A DNA stretch of 64,000 bases from an uncultured Dehalococcoidia bacterium (GTDB lineage: Bacteria > Chloroflexota > Dehalococcoidia > Lucifugimonadales > UBA1123), in assembly GCA_951812505.1 (NCBI GenBank), contig CATOSI010000002.1:310001-374000 (forward strand), given 5' to 3'. Numbering within the stretch: position 1 is the stretch's first letter; each line of letters begins with the position of its first letter. The position numbers and the translations under genes were made by a program. Below, in pieces: positions 31,489 to 39,671 of the stretch. The notes below the pieces were generated by a model, which was not told the DNA's origin, searched no databases, and was given only the letters and a program-made list of their open reading frames with translations.

Positions 31489-34400
31489 TTAGGAAGTGCC
31501 TGCTTCCGCAAGGTCGCCTTGCTGTGCGGACTCCGAGGCTCGTCTTTCGCGCCGCGTAATTCGGCTGATCAGGTTGGGGATACTCTCGTTCATCAAGAAA
31601 TAGACCACGGGCACCACCACTAGCGTGAGCGCCGTCGAACTCATCAGCCCTCCTATCACCACTGTCGCCAATTGCGCCCCGATTATGCCGCCCTCGTCCT
31701 CCACGAAAGTGGCCAGTGGCAGCAGCGCCATGCTAGTCGTGATAGCCGTCATCAGAATCGGCCTCAGCCTTACCCGTCCGCCCTCTATCAGCGCGTCATA
31801 CACGCTCATCCCGCGTCGCTGGCGAAGCTGCTCCACGAACGCTATCAGCACCACCGCGTTCGTAACCACGATGCCTATTAGCATCAGCAGCCCCATCATC
31901 GCCGGAAGCCCCAGCGAGCGGCCGGTTACCAACAGCGCGAACAGCGCCCCGATGATAGCCAGCGGCAGGCTCGTTATTATCACGAACGGATTCCTCAGCG
32001 ACCCCAGGCTCGCCACCATCACCAGGTACACCAGCGCGATGCCCACCGCCATTGCTAGGAAGATGGCCTGGAACCCCTCCGCTATCTGCGCGAACACGCC
32101 CCCGCTCGTAACTTCCACGCCCGGCGGCAGTGACAGCGCGTCTATCTTCTCTTGGATCGCTATCCCTATCGCCTGCGTATCGTCCGACGTTATGCTCCCC
32201 GTGATACTCGCCGAGCGCAGACCGTCCGTCCGCGTGATGGTCACCGGCCCTGGTCGTACCCCCACCTCCGCTATCTCGCCGAGAGACGCCATTCCCAGGG
32301 GCCCCGCAATCGCAAGCGCGCCCACACTCCCCACATCCGATACGCCGCTCGAATCCACGCTCAGCGATACGTCCACCGCGCCCTCCTCGGTCTGCACCTG
32401 TGTAACATTCTGGCCTACGAACAACTGGCTCACCTGGAACGCCACCTGTCGCGCGCTCAGACCAATCGAGGCCGCCCGCGCCGGATCCACCTCCACCACT
32501 ATCTCATCTCTAGCCTCACTCACGTTGCTCGTTACGTTCTCTACCCCCTCGATTGTCTCCAGTTCACTCGTGAGCTCCAGCGTCACCGACGAAATGTCCT
32601 CGTAGTCGCTGCCCGTAACCCTGATGTCCAGCCCCGCCGTCGGCGGCCCGTTGCTCACCTCCGTGATATTGATAGTTCGCCCCTCGACGCCTTCCAGAGC
32701 GTCCCTGAGAGAAGCGATTATATCCTCCGGCGCGTCTTCACTCAGCGCGACGAACGTGTTCGACTGGTTGAACCCGCTCGGAACGTTCGCCCCGAAAGAG
32801 GCCGAGGGACTCCCGATAGTGGAGATGTGGACCTCCGAGTAAGGCGCTATCTCCGCCTCCACTTTTGCAAGCTCAGCCAGCGTCGTCTCCGCCGGAGTCC
32901 CCGGAGGCAAGGACATATCTATGTTCGCGAACCTGTCGCCCGCGCTCTCGAACAGGTTGACCGGAATGAACGCCGTCAGACTCAGGCTGCCCAGCGTTAT
33001 GACCAGGGCGGCCACTAGCGTAATCGCCTTGTGTCCCAGCGCCCATCTTAGAATCGGCGTGTACGCTCGCTGCATCCAGTAGGCGCTTGCCGAAAGTCTC
33101 GTCTGTTCCGGCTCAGGCAAATCCTCTATCTCCCCAACACCCTCGGGTAGGTCCCCCTGTCTCAGCAGATAGGCGCCCAGAACCGGCACCGCCGTCAGCG
33201 CGACCACCAGGGACGCTATCAGCGCGAAGCTCACCGTCAGCGCGAACGGGAAGAAGAACGCGCCCACCAGCCCGGGTATGAATCCCAGCGGAGCGAATAC
33301 AACTATTGTCGCCAGGGTGGACGCGGTGATAGCCGGGCCCACCTCCACTGTCGCGTCGAGAGCGGCGCGCCACCTATTTCTGGACCCCTGGATATTGCGA
33401 TACACGTTCTCCAGCACCACGATGCTGTCGTCCACCACCCTGCCGACCGAGATGGCCAGGCCGCCCAGCGTCATGAAATTCAGCGCCAGCCCCTGCCAGC
33501 TCATCAGCAGAACGCCCGTGAAGATGCTCAGCGGAATCGAAAGCGCTATCACCACCGTCGGGCGTAGCGAGGTCAGCGCCCCGACTATCGCGTTTGGCCG
33601 CAGCGTAAGGAAGAACACGAACACCACCATTACCGCCAGTATCAGCCCCAGAATAGCCTCCCGCTCCAGCGTCTCTATTTGGCTCTCTATGGCCGGACCC
33701 TGGTCAGATACGGTAACTACCTCCACTCCGGCCGGAAGTTCGCCAATCCCTTCCAGCGCGTCCAGTACCGCCGTCGTAACGTCTATCGTGTTGGCATCCG
33801 GATCCTTGACGATAGATACTCCGATACTCGGTATCCCGTTCGTGCGCGATATGCTGGTTGCGGACCCCACGCTCAGTCTCACCTCCGCTATCTCACCCAG
33901 CGTAACCGGGGACGACGGAGCGGGCGGCGTGGAACCGGACGGAATCGAAACCGGAGTGCCGGAACCGGACGGCGCCATCGCCGGTTGTGAAAACCCGACC
34001 ACCAGATTCCGCAGGTCGTCCAGAGATTCGTAGCCGCTCGTCGTCTTTATCGGAAGAACCTGGCCCCCACCGTCGCTGATGGCCCCGCCAGGAAACGCCA
34101 CGCTGTTCTCCGACAGCGCCTGCGAAACCTGGAACAGCGAGACCCCTTTTTCGCGCATCCGCGCCGGATCAACCACTATCTTGGCCTGCCTCCGGACCTC
34201 TCCCGTAACCTCCACCCTGAACACGCCCTCGACACCTGAAATCGCAGGCAGTATCCGCGAGTCCAGTATCTCCTGCAATTCAACCATTTCGCGCTCACCC
34301 GTAACGCTCAGTTGAAGCACCGGGAACGAGTCCGGGTTGATACGCCCCACTATCGGCTCGACTACCCCCTCGGGAAATGAAACACCGCTAATGGAAGAGT

Positions 34401-34728
34401 TTATGTTGCTCTCCACCTCGTCCATATCCGTCCCGAACTCGAAAGTCCCCAGGATGATTGATCTGTTCTCCGATGAGAACGACTGGACGCTTTCCAGCCC
34501 GTCCAGCCCGGACATGACATTCTCGATAGGCCCGGTAACATCTCTGGCAACTGCTTCAGGATTGGCCGACGGGTAGAAAGTGGTGACCGTCACCAACGGA
34601 AACTCGATCTCCGGGAACAACTCCACAGGAAGCGTCCTGTAAGTGAAAATCCCCGCGGCCAGCACGAGAACTATGGTAAGCGTCGTCACCGACCTTCGGT
34701 TCAACGCCAGCTTGGTTATCCAGTCCAT
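31489..34728 (-). CDS. RND-family efflux transporter (AcrB/HAE1-like)
   Basis: A 1079-residue pump. The first helix (about 13-30) precedes the porter domain PSANPEAVARDVTGPIENVMSGLDGLESVQS. Helices 2-6 include ALSIPLSIFTGVLLM and the intramembrane motif GLAISVGRVVDDSIVVLENVYR near 440, where the paired Asp needed for proton relay are visible as VDDS. The second half repeats the layout and ends with a basic tail. It uses the proton gradient to extrude hydrophobic compounds. No adaptor (MFP) or outer-membrane channel gene is adjacent, which fits single-membrane Chloroflexota, where RND proteins act alone. Confidence 0.93.
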   Translation of the reverse strand: MDWITKLALNRRSVTTLTIVLVLAAGIFTYRTLPVELFPEIEFPLVTVTTFYPSANPEAVARDVTGPIENVMSGLDGLESVQSFSSENRSIILGTFEFGTDMDEVESNINSSISGVSFPEGVVEPIVGRINPDSFPVLQLSVTGEREMVELQEILDSRILPAISGVEGVFRVEVTGEVRRQAKIVVDPARMREKGVSLFQVSQALSENSVAFPGGAISDGGGQVLPIKTTSGYESLDDLRNLVVGFSQPAMAPSGSGTPVSIPSGSTPPAPSSPVTLGEIAEVRLSVGSATSISRTNGIPSIGVSIVKDPDANTIDVTTAVLDALEGIGELPAGVEVVTVSDQGPAIESQIETLEREAILGLILAVMVVFVFFLTLRPNAIVGALTSLRPTVVIALSIPLSIFTGVLLMSWQGLALNFMTLGGLAISVGRVVDDSIVVLENVYRNIQGSRNRWRAALDATVEVGPAITASTLATIVVFAPLGFIPGLVGAFFFPFALTVSFALIASLVVALTAVPVLGAYLLRQGDLPEGVGEIEDLPEPEQTRLSASAYWMQRAYTPILRWALGHKAITLVAALVITLGSLSLTAFIPVNLFESAGDRFANIDMSLPPGTPAETTLAELAKVEAEIAPYSEVHISTIGSPSASFGANVPSGFNQSNTFVALSEDAPEDIIASLRDALEGVEGRTINITEVSNGPPTAGLDIRVTGSDYEDISSVTLELTSELETIEGVENVTSNVSEARDEIVVEVDPARAASIGLSARQVAFQVSQLFVGQNVTQVQTEEGAVDVSLSVDSSGVSDVGSVGALAIAGPLGMASLGEIAEVGVRPGPVTITRTDGLRSASITGSITSDDTQAIGIAIQEKIDALSLPPGVEVTSGGVFAQIAEGFQAIFLAMAVGIALVYLVMVASLGSLRNPFVIITSLPLAIIGALFALLVTGRSLGLPAMMGLLMLIGIVVTNAVVLIAFVEQLRQRRGMSVYDALIEGGRVRLRPILMTAITTSMALLPLATFVEDEGGIIGAQLATVVIGGLMSSTALTLVVVPVVYFLMNESIPNLISRITRRERRASESAQQGDLAEAGTS

Positions 34729-35027
34729 TTCTTGTCAACCCTCACTCTGACGCTCAGTTAATTTCAACCAATAATGAAATATTTCACAATTGACATATTT
34801 TAATGATAGTTCATAAATAACCAAGAATATATAGCAGTTCACTTTATGAAATTGTCTCCTGGTAGTTACTTGGAAGACTTGACGATATGAGTGCTTATAC
34901 ACTTCGAGACTCTTCATCAGTTTCTGTAAGCCCATCGATGAACGGAGAATGTAGAAAGGCCTCCCGACACCGTGCATAGAAATCACAGAAACGGCGAGGC
35001 CCCTCTCAGATTCTACCGGGACTCAGT
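34729..35027. other. AT-rich gene-free stretch
   Basis: The 299 bases are clearly more AT-rich than the flanks. An 83-codon frame on the minus strand has no ribosome site and no family-like sequence, so I do not call it. The segment probably holds the promoter of the RND gene. Confidence 0.4.
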
Positions 35028-35234
35028 CTAAAGTATCTCTCCCAGAACGGTCAGGCTTACTATCCCGGCGATGGCGACTAGTATGTAGATGATCCGCGAG
35101 AAAGGATTGACCTCGCCAAACTTCATTCCGCCGGCCACCAGAGCCACCAGGTCGAACTTGAAGAGCCCCACCAGTCCCCAGTTTAACGCCCCGACCACTG
35201 CCAGAATCAATGCTACTATCTGAACGATTTCCAT
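35028..35234 (-). CDS. DUF378 membrane protein (68 aa)
   Basis: Two hydrophobic helices (IVALILAVVGALNWGLVGL and IIYILVAIAGIVSLTVL) surround the DUF378 signature GALNWGLVGLFKFDLVALVAGG. Members are widespread small inner-membrane proteins of unknown function. AGGAGG precedes the ATG. It is divergent from the B12-binding regulator, and the 112-base spacer between them contains an inverted repeat. Confidence 0.85.
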   Translation of the reverse strand: MEIVQIVALILAVVGALNWGLVGLFKFDLVALVAGGMKFGEVNPFSRIIYILVAIAGIVSLTVLGEIL

Positions 35235-35293
35235 CTGAATCCTCCTTCAGGAAACTAACTAACTGTGCTATAATAATAACATACTATAACCAT

Positions 35294-35315
35294 AATGTCT
35301 ATTATATCAGACATT
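35294..35315. promoter_or_regulatory. Inverted repeat, likely operator
   Basis: AATGTCT at 35294-35300 and AGACATT at 35309-35315 form a perfect 7-bp inverted repeat with an 8-base spacer, 31 bases before the ATG of the B12/XRE regulator and within the spacer divergent to DUF378. A TATAAT lies at 35269-35274. The spacing suits a dimeric XRE repressor, so autoregulation is plausible. Confidence 0.5.
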
Positions 35316-35346
35316 TTCGCAATATTTACCCACAGGGCGAATTCGG

Positions 35347-36231
35347 ATGGATGTCGAAAACAGACTCAAACAAGACCGCGACAGGTACAGCCTCGCCTTG
35401 ATACAGGGCGAAGCCGTCCTCGCCCGCTCGGTAATAAGCGAAGCTCTTAGCCGCAATACAAGCCATGCGCGGATACTACTCGAGATACTTGCCCCGTCTC
35501 TAATAAAGATTGGCGAACTATGGCATGAAGGTGTGATCAATGTTGCCCAGGAGCATCTTGCCACCACGATAACGATGGAGACGATGGACTTCCTGAGAGA
35601 TACGGTCGCGCCGAGATCGAATCTTGGTGTAAGAGCCGTGGTGACGCCTGTGGAAGGCGACCAGCACAACATCGGAGCGAGAATGATCGCGGACTTTCTC
35701 CACATGGACGGCTGGGACGTGGATTTCCTTGGCAGCGGAACGCCCGCCGGAGACCTCGTTGACTTTGCACAGAGCCGCGGAGCCGACCTCGTAGCCCTCT
35801 CCTCGACCCTGCCCGAGTTCTTGCCCAATGTCGAGGCTGTCGCCGACCGGATCCACAGACTTCCCCCGACCAGACCCAAGTTACTGCTGGGTGGAGGCGC
35901 GCTGGAAATGACCAACGAGGACGCGGAGATTTTTGGGTGTGACGCCGTCGCTTCCAACATCCTGGAAGCTGTGTCGGTAGCCCGCAGCCTGGTTGGTCTG
36001 ACACAGGCAAAGCCGACACTCGAAGAACAACTGGCCTCCATAGGGCGAAAGATCAACGCAACGCGAACTTCCCGAAAAATGACCCAGCAGCAATTGGCGG
36101 ACGCCTCAGGCCTGGAGCGCACCTACATAAGCCTGATAGAAAACGGCAGACAGAACCTCACCATAGAGGCCGCCCTCAAGATAGCCAACGCCCTGGAAGT
36201 ATCCACCAGCGACCTACTCTCCCAACCCTGA
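35347..36231 (+). CDS. Cobalamin-binding regulator with C-terminal XRE helix-turn-helix (CarH-like sensor module)
   Basis: The 294-residue protein has three parts. Residues about 10-90 form the four-helix B12 cap with LWHEGVINVAQEHLAT, giving W-x9-E-H as in CarH, where Trp covers the adenosyl group and Glu/His bind the tetramer or cobalt. Residues about 95-215 form the Rossmann B12-binding domain with EGDQHNIGARM (D-x-H-x-x-G, the lower cobalt ligand) and LLLGGGAL. Residues about 225-292 form an XRE domain (INATRTSRKMTQQQLADASG, TYISLIENGRQNLT). Known CarH proteins carry an N-terminal MerR-type domain, so this domain order and type differ. Light- or B12-dependent repression is an inference. 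Confidence 0.8.
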   Translation: MDVENRLKQDRDRYSLALIQGEAVLARSVISEALSRNTSHARILLEILAPSLIKIGELWHEGVINVAQEHLATTITMETMDFLRDTVAPRSNLGVRAVVTPVEGDQHNIGARMIADFLHMDGWDVDFLGSGTPAGDLVDFAQSRGADLVALSSTLPEFLPNVEAVADRIHRLPPTRPKLLLGGGALEMTNEDAEIFGCDAVASNILEAVSVARSLVGLTQAKPTLEEQLASIGRKINATRTSRKMTQQQLADASGLERTYISLIENGRQNLTIEAALKIANALEVSTSDLLSQP

Positions 36232-36348
36232 CCGCAAAAACTCCGTCCCACTACCACACAACACAGTCGCCTGTAGCCGCCGGCTGTGCTCCTGCCCGCC
36301 ATCAGGACTTGTGCAAAGTTCCAATCCCTGGATTCCGAACCATAACTC

Positions 36349-36375
36349 GTCATTCCCGCGAAGGCGGGAATCTAG
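36349..36375. repeat. Hairpin repeat R3, copy 1 (attcccgc-gaag-gcgggaat)
   Basis: An 8-bp perfect stem attcccgc/gcgggaat with loop gaag sits at 36352-36371, preceded by cgtc and followed by ctag. Related copies are at 41087, 58066, 62590 and 63098. The rest of the gene-free stretch 36232-36696 shows a possible promoter and nothing else. Confidence 0.7.
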
Positions 36376-36480
36376 TGTGTGGTGGCTGATGAAGTCGAAA
36401 AAGTTGACCTTGCAAACACCCCGGCCCGCCATTCCCAAATCTTAATTCTAAATTTCAAATCCCTAGATACATCCGTTCTG

Positions 36481-36489
36481 TGTTACAAT
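36481..36489 (+). promoter_or_regulatory. Possible extended -10 promoter
   Basis: TGtTACAAT at 36481-36489 is an extended -10 match in the gap before the ABC exporter gene, about 208 bases from its ATG. A long leader would result. No ribosome-bound feature is recognised in it. Confidence 0.3.
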
Positions 36490-36696
36490 GAATCAACTGA
36501 ACGAGCGCGGAACACAACAAGATACATAAATACGAATTTATAGTATCCGACCCAAAGGAGGGAAGAAGATTTACCTTCATAGCTAACGCAGGGCGATTTC
36601 GCCCCCAGTTGAGCCCTGTGACCACCATGTTTTTGCCCTGTACCCGCCCTGTTGCAATATAAAGCCAAATATATGAAAAAGGCTCGGGGACACATT

Positions 36697-38610
36697 ATGA
36701 CGACCGACGACCGAACATCCAAATCCGGCGTAGCCCGACGCGCCGCCGGATCGTTCAGGCCGTACACCTTTCAGGTCATTGGCATTATCCTGCTTATCCT
36801 GGTTACGGCCGGACTCGGAGTGGTCAACCCCTATCTCACGCGTAATGTATTCGACGACGCGCTCTTTCCGCAGGGTATAGACGGACAGCCGGACATTCAG
36901 CTGCTCTGGGTCCTCGCCGGCATAATGGCCGCGGTAACGGTCGTATCCGGCGCACTCGGTATCCTGCAGACCTGGGCTACCAACATCGTCGGCCAGCGCG
37001 TCATGCGCGACCTCAGAGACAGGCTCTACACACACCTCCAGGGCCTCTCCCTCGGCTTCTTCACAGGTGCCCGCACCGGCGAGATACAGTCCAGAATCGC
37101 CAACGACGTGGGCGGCATCCAGAACGTTGTGACCAACACGATGTCCAGCGTCCTGTCCAACATAGTCATATTCGTCAGCACCCTGATCGCGATGACTCTG
37201 ATCTCGTGGCAGCTTACGGTCGTCTGCGTCGCCACCATTCCGTTCTTCTTCCTGCTCTCGCTGATCGTCGGCAAAAAACGCCGGAAGGTGACCTCCGAGG
37301 CGCAGGAATCCGCCGCGGAAGTCACCGCCATCACCCACGAGACTCTCTCCATCTCCGGCATAATGCTCGCCAAGCTCTTCGGCAGGCAGAACCAGGAGAT
37401 TGAGCGCTTCCACAACGAGAACGAGCGAATGGCAACTCTCGCCATCCGCCGCCAGATGACCGGTCAGTCCTTCTTTACCCTGATGCAGATATTCTTCTCG
37501 TTGGCACCCGTGGTCATCTACGTTCTGGCCGGCTATATGCTGACCGGCAGTTTCTCAGTGGGTATCACAGCCGGCACTATCGTCGCCTTCACCACCCTCC
37601 AGTTCAGGCTCTTCTGGCCGATCAGCACCCTGATTGAGACATCGGTTGAACTCCAGTCGTCCCTCGCCCTGTTCGAGCGCATTTTCGGCTATCTGGACAT
37701 CACCCCCGACATCGAGGACAGACCCAACGCCCGCCGCGTCAGTCCAGGCGATGTGAGAGGCCACGTCGAATTCGACTCGGTTCGTCTCTCCTACAACCCC
37801 GATCATGGCGACCAGACCGCCGAGAACGGTGCCCGCCGCTGGGCTCTGAACGACATAAACTTCGACATCGCCCCCGGACAGCTTGCCGCGTTCGTCGGTC
37901 CCAGCGGGGCCGGGAAGTCCACCATCTCTTACCTCATACCCCGTCTCTACGATCCAACGTCCGGGGCCATCAGGATTGACGGCACGGACGTGCGCGACAT
38001 CCGACAGGAGTCTCTCGCCGGAATCGTTGGCTACGTCACCCAGGAGAGCTATCTATTCCACGACACCCTCAAGAACAACCTTCTCTACGCCATGCCCGAC
38101 GCCACTATGGAAGAGATTGAAATCGCGGCAAAGGCTGCCTTCATCCACGACCGCATCATGGAACTGCCCGACGGCTACGACACCGTCGTCGGCGAGAGGG
38201 GCTATCGGCTTTCCGGCGGCGAACGCCAGCGACTCTCAATCGCCCGCGTCATACTTCACGACCCTCGCATCCTCATCCTGGACGAGGCCACCTCCGCCCT
38301 CGATACAACAAGCGAGCGGCACGTGCAGGCCGCCCTAGAGCCATTGATGCGCGACCGCACCACCATTGCCATCGCCCACAGGCTTTCGACGATCATGTCT
38401 GCCGACGTCATCTACGTCGTTGACGAAGGCCGCATAGTGGAGTACGGCACCCACGCCCAGCTCCTCGAGACCTGCGGCCTCTACGCCAGCCTGTACCAGG
38501 AGCAGTTCGACGGCGGCCGCGTAGAGTCCCGCTGCGAGGACGGCATAGTAATGGTGGACGGCAACATCCTCACCCACGACGACATCCTAACCGCCCCCGC
38601 CGCCGACTGA
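36697..38610 (+). CDS. ABC exporter, fused membrane and ATPase domains (half-transporter)
   Basis: A 637-residue protein. Six membrane helices lie within about 20-310 (QVIGIILLILVTAGLGVVNP, VLSNIVIFVSTLIAMTLISW, LTVVCVATIPFFFLLSLIVG). The ATPase domain follows with AFVGPSGAGKSTISYLIPRLYDP (Walker A, near 405), GYVTQESYLFH (Q-loop), YRLSGGERQRLSIARVIL (signature) and RILILDEATSALD (Walker B), then IAIAHRLST. It should act as a homodimer exporting lipids, peptides or drugs. The ATG at 36697 has GGGGA six bases before it; earlier starts are possible. The DUF5678 gene begins 20 bases after its stop, so the three genes may be co-transcribed. Confidence 0.93.
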   Translation: MTTDDRTSKSGVARRAAGSFRPYTFQVIGIILLILVTAGLGVVNPYLTRNVFDDALFPQGIDGQPDIQLLWVLAGIMAAVTVVSGALGILQTWATNIVGQRVMRDLRDRLYTHLQGLSLGFFTGARTGEIQSRIANDVGGIQNVVTNTMSSVLSNIVIFVSTLIAMTLISWQLTVVCVATIPFFFLLSLIVGKKRRKVTSEAQESAAEVTAITHETLSISGIMLAKLFGRQNQEIERFHNENERMATLAIRRQMTGQSFFTLMQIFFSLAPVVIYVLAGYMLTGSFSVGITAGTIVAFTTLQFRLFWPISTLIETSVELQSSLALFERIFGYLDITPDIEDRPNARRVSPGDVRGHVEFDSVRLSYNPDHGDQTAENGARRWALNDINFDIAPGQLAAFVGPSGAGKSTISYLIPRLYDPTSGAIRIDGTDVRDIRQESLAGIVGYVTQESYLFHDTLKNNLLYAMPDATMEEIEIAAKAAFIHDRIMELPDGYDTVVGERGYRLSGGERQRLSIARVILHDPRILILDEATSALDTTSERHVQAALEPLMRDRTTIAIAHRLSTIMSADVIYVVDEGRIVEYGTHAQLLETCGLYASLYQEQFDGGRVESRCEDGIVMVDGNILTHDDILTAPAAD

Positions 38611-38630
38611 GCATAACTGGAGGAATATCT

Positions 38631-38873
38631 GTGGATGCATTGCAAAGAGAGATAGACGCCTATGACCGTATGCGCGACCATCTGGAGACGGAACACTTCA
38701 GAAAGTGGGTAGTCGTTTACGACGAGGAATTCATAGCAGCCTACGAATCATTCGAGGACGCCGCGATAGACGCAGTTAAACGCTTCGGTCGTGGCCCATA
38801 CCTGATAAGACAGGTAGCCGCTCCGCCGACCGTAATATCTATCCCTACGGTATTGGGATATGCCCACGACTGA
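38631..38873 (+). CDS. DUF5678-like small protein (intact)
   Basis: An 80-residue protein with the domain HFRKWVVVYDEEFIAAYESFEDAAIDAVKRFGRGPYLIRQV; the sequence runs from an acidic N-terminal helix to a small beta region. It starts with GTG, with CTGGAGG seven bases upstream. The last 14 bases overlap the start of the retropepsin-like gene. The family is typically found next to short aspartic proteases in Chloroflexota and cyanobacteria, and the window holds a second such pair at 19690-20441. Function unknown. Confidence 0.75.
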   Translation: MDALQREIDAYDRMRDHLETEHFRKWVVVYDEEFIAAYESFEDAAIDAVKRFGRGPYLIRQVAAPPTVISIPTVLGYAHD

Positions 38874-39342
38874 ATTCGGATTCGAGGACGCCGCAGACCT
38901 CTCAGGACAAGAGGCGTTGGTATCGTATGGACCGACTCTTACTGTGGAAATCGGTTTTGATCCAGATTTCCCCAACGACAAAAGCCGCCCCGACTTGTCT
39001 TCAAAACGATTACGAGCTTTAGTGGATACGGGCGCGACTCATAGTTGCATAGATTCTGCTCTTGCGATAGAACTAGGATTGCCTATCGTTGAACGTGAGT
39101 ATGTGACTGGAGTGCATGGAGCTGCCCCGGTCGATATGCACCTCGCACAGATATATATTCCCGCGTTGGACCACACTATAGTAGGAAGATTCGCGGGAGT
39201 TCATCTGAGCGCTGGTGGACAAGCTCACTCTGCGCTTCTTGGCAGGACATTCTTGCAACACTACACAATGGTTTACGAAGGCAGGATAGGACGGGGCACA
39301 ATTACAAATGACACGCAATCAAATGGACAACTGGAAGAATGA
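38860..39342 (+). CDS. Retropepsin-like aspartic protease
   Basis: A 160-residue protein. LRALVDTGATHSCIDSALAIELGL near residues 50-72 holds the D-T-G-A active-site triad; LLGRTFLQHYTMVYEGRIG near 126-144 is the closing hydrophobic-strand motif of retropepsin domains (I/L-L-G-x-x-F/L-L). A single DTG motif means it must dimerise, like retroviral proteases. No signal peptide or membrane anchor is visible. It overlaps the DUF5678 gene by 14 bases, so the partner protein could be substrate, inhibitor or adaptor. The N-terminal 45 residues are acidic. Confidence 0.85.
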   Translation: MPTTEFGFEDAADLSGQEALVSYGPTLTVEIGFDPDFPNDKSRPDLSSKRLRALVDTGATHSCIDSALAIELGLPIVEREYVTGVHGAAPVDMHLAQIYIPALDHTIVGRFAGVHLSAGGQAHSALLGRTFLQHYTMVYEGRIGRGTITNDTQSNGQLEE

Positions 39343-39437
39343 AACACTGGTCTAATGGTTAGAAGGTGAGAGTGAACGCAAGAATCGAATCGTAATATTC
39401 GAACGATCCGGTACTCGTTGAGACAAGCGAGTCAAAT

Positions 39438-39671
39438 GTGTATCTCAGGATTGGAGATTCTGAGCCAGAACAAACCCGCTACACAGTTTTAACGCCTTCT
39501 CAAGCTCGCCAGATTGCCTATGTACTTCGTGCGGCGGCAGAAGAAGCAGAAGAGTCCGAAATAGGCCAGCTACGACTGCGAAGGGAGCACTCACAAGTGA
39601 ACCCCTCGCAGCCCTCTATTTACGGGTGCCGCTACATATTCGTCGCCGCGGGCCGCGACTCTATCGAGTGA
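39438..39671 (+). CDS. Uncharacterised small ORF (77 aa)
   Basis: I do not recognise it. The first 40 residues (YLRIGDSEPEQTRYTVLTPSQARQIAYVLRAAAEEAEE) look protein-like, with a helix containing AYVLRAAAEEAEE. The tail is less natural and overlaps the convergent dehydrogenase gene by 40 bases. It starts with GTG and no clear ribosome site. It may be a truncated gene or non-coding. The open frame extends upstream without another start. Confidence 0.3.
   Translation: MYLRIGDSEPEQTRYTVLTPSQARQIAYVLRAAAEEAEESEIGQLRLRREHSQVNPSQPSIYGCRYIFVAAGRDSIE

Noticed and set aside
34735-34986. 83-codon frame on the minus strand
   Set aside because: No ribosome site, AT-rich codons and no recognisable protein pattern; probably chance.
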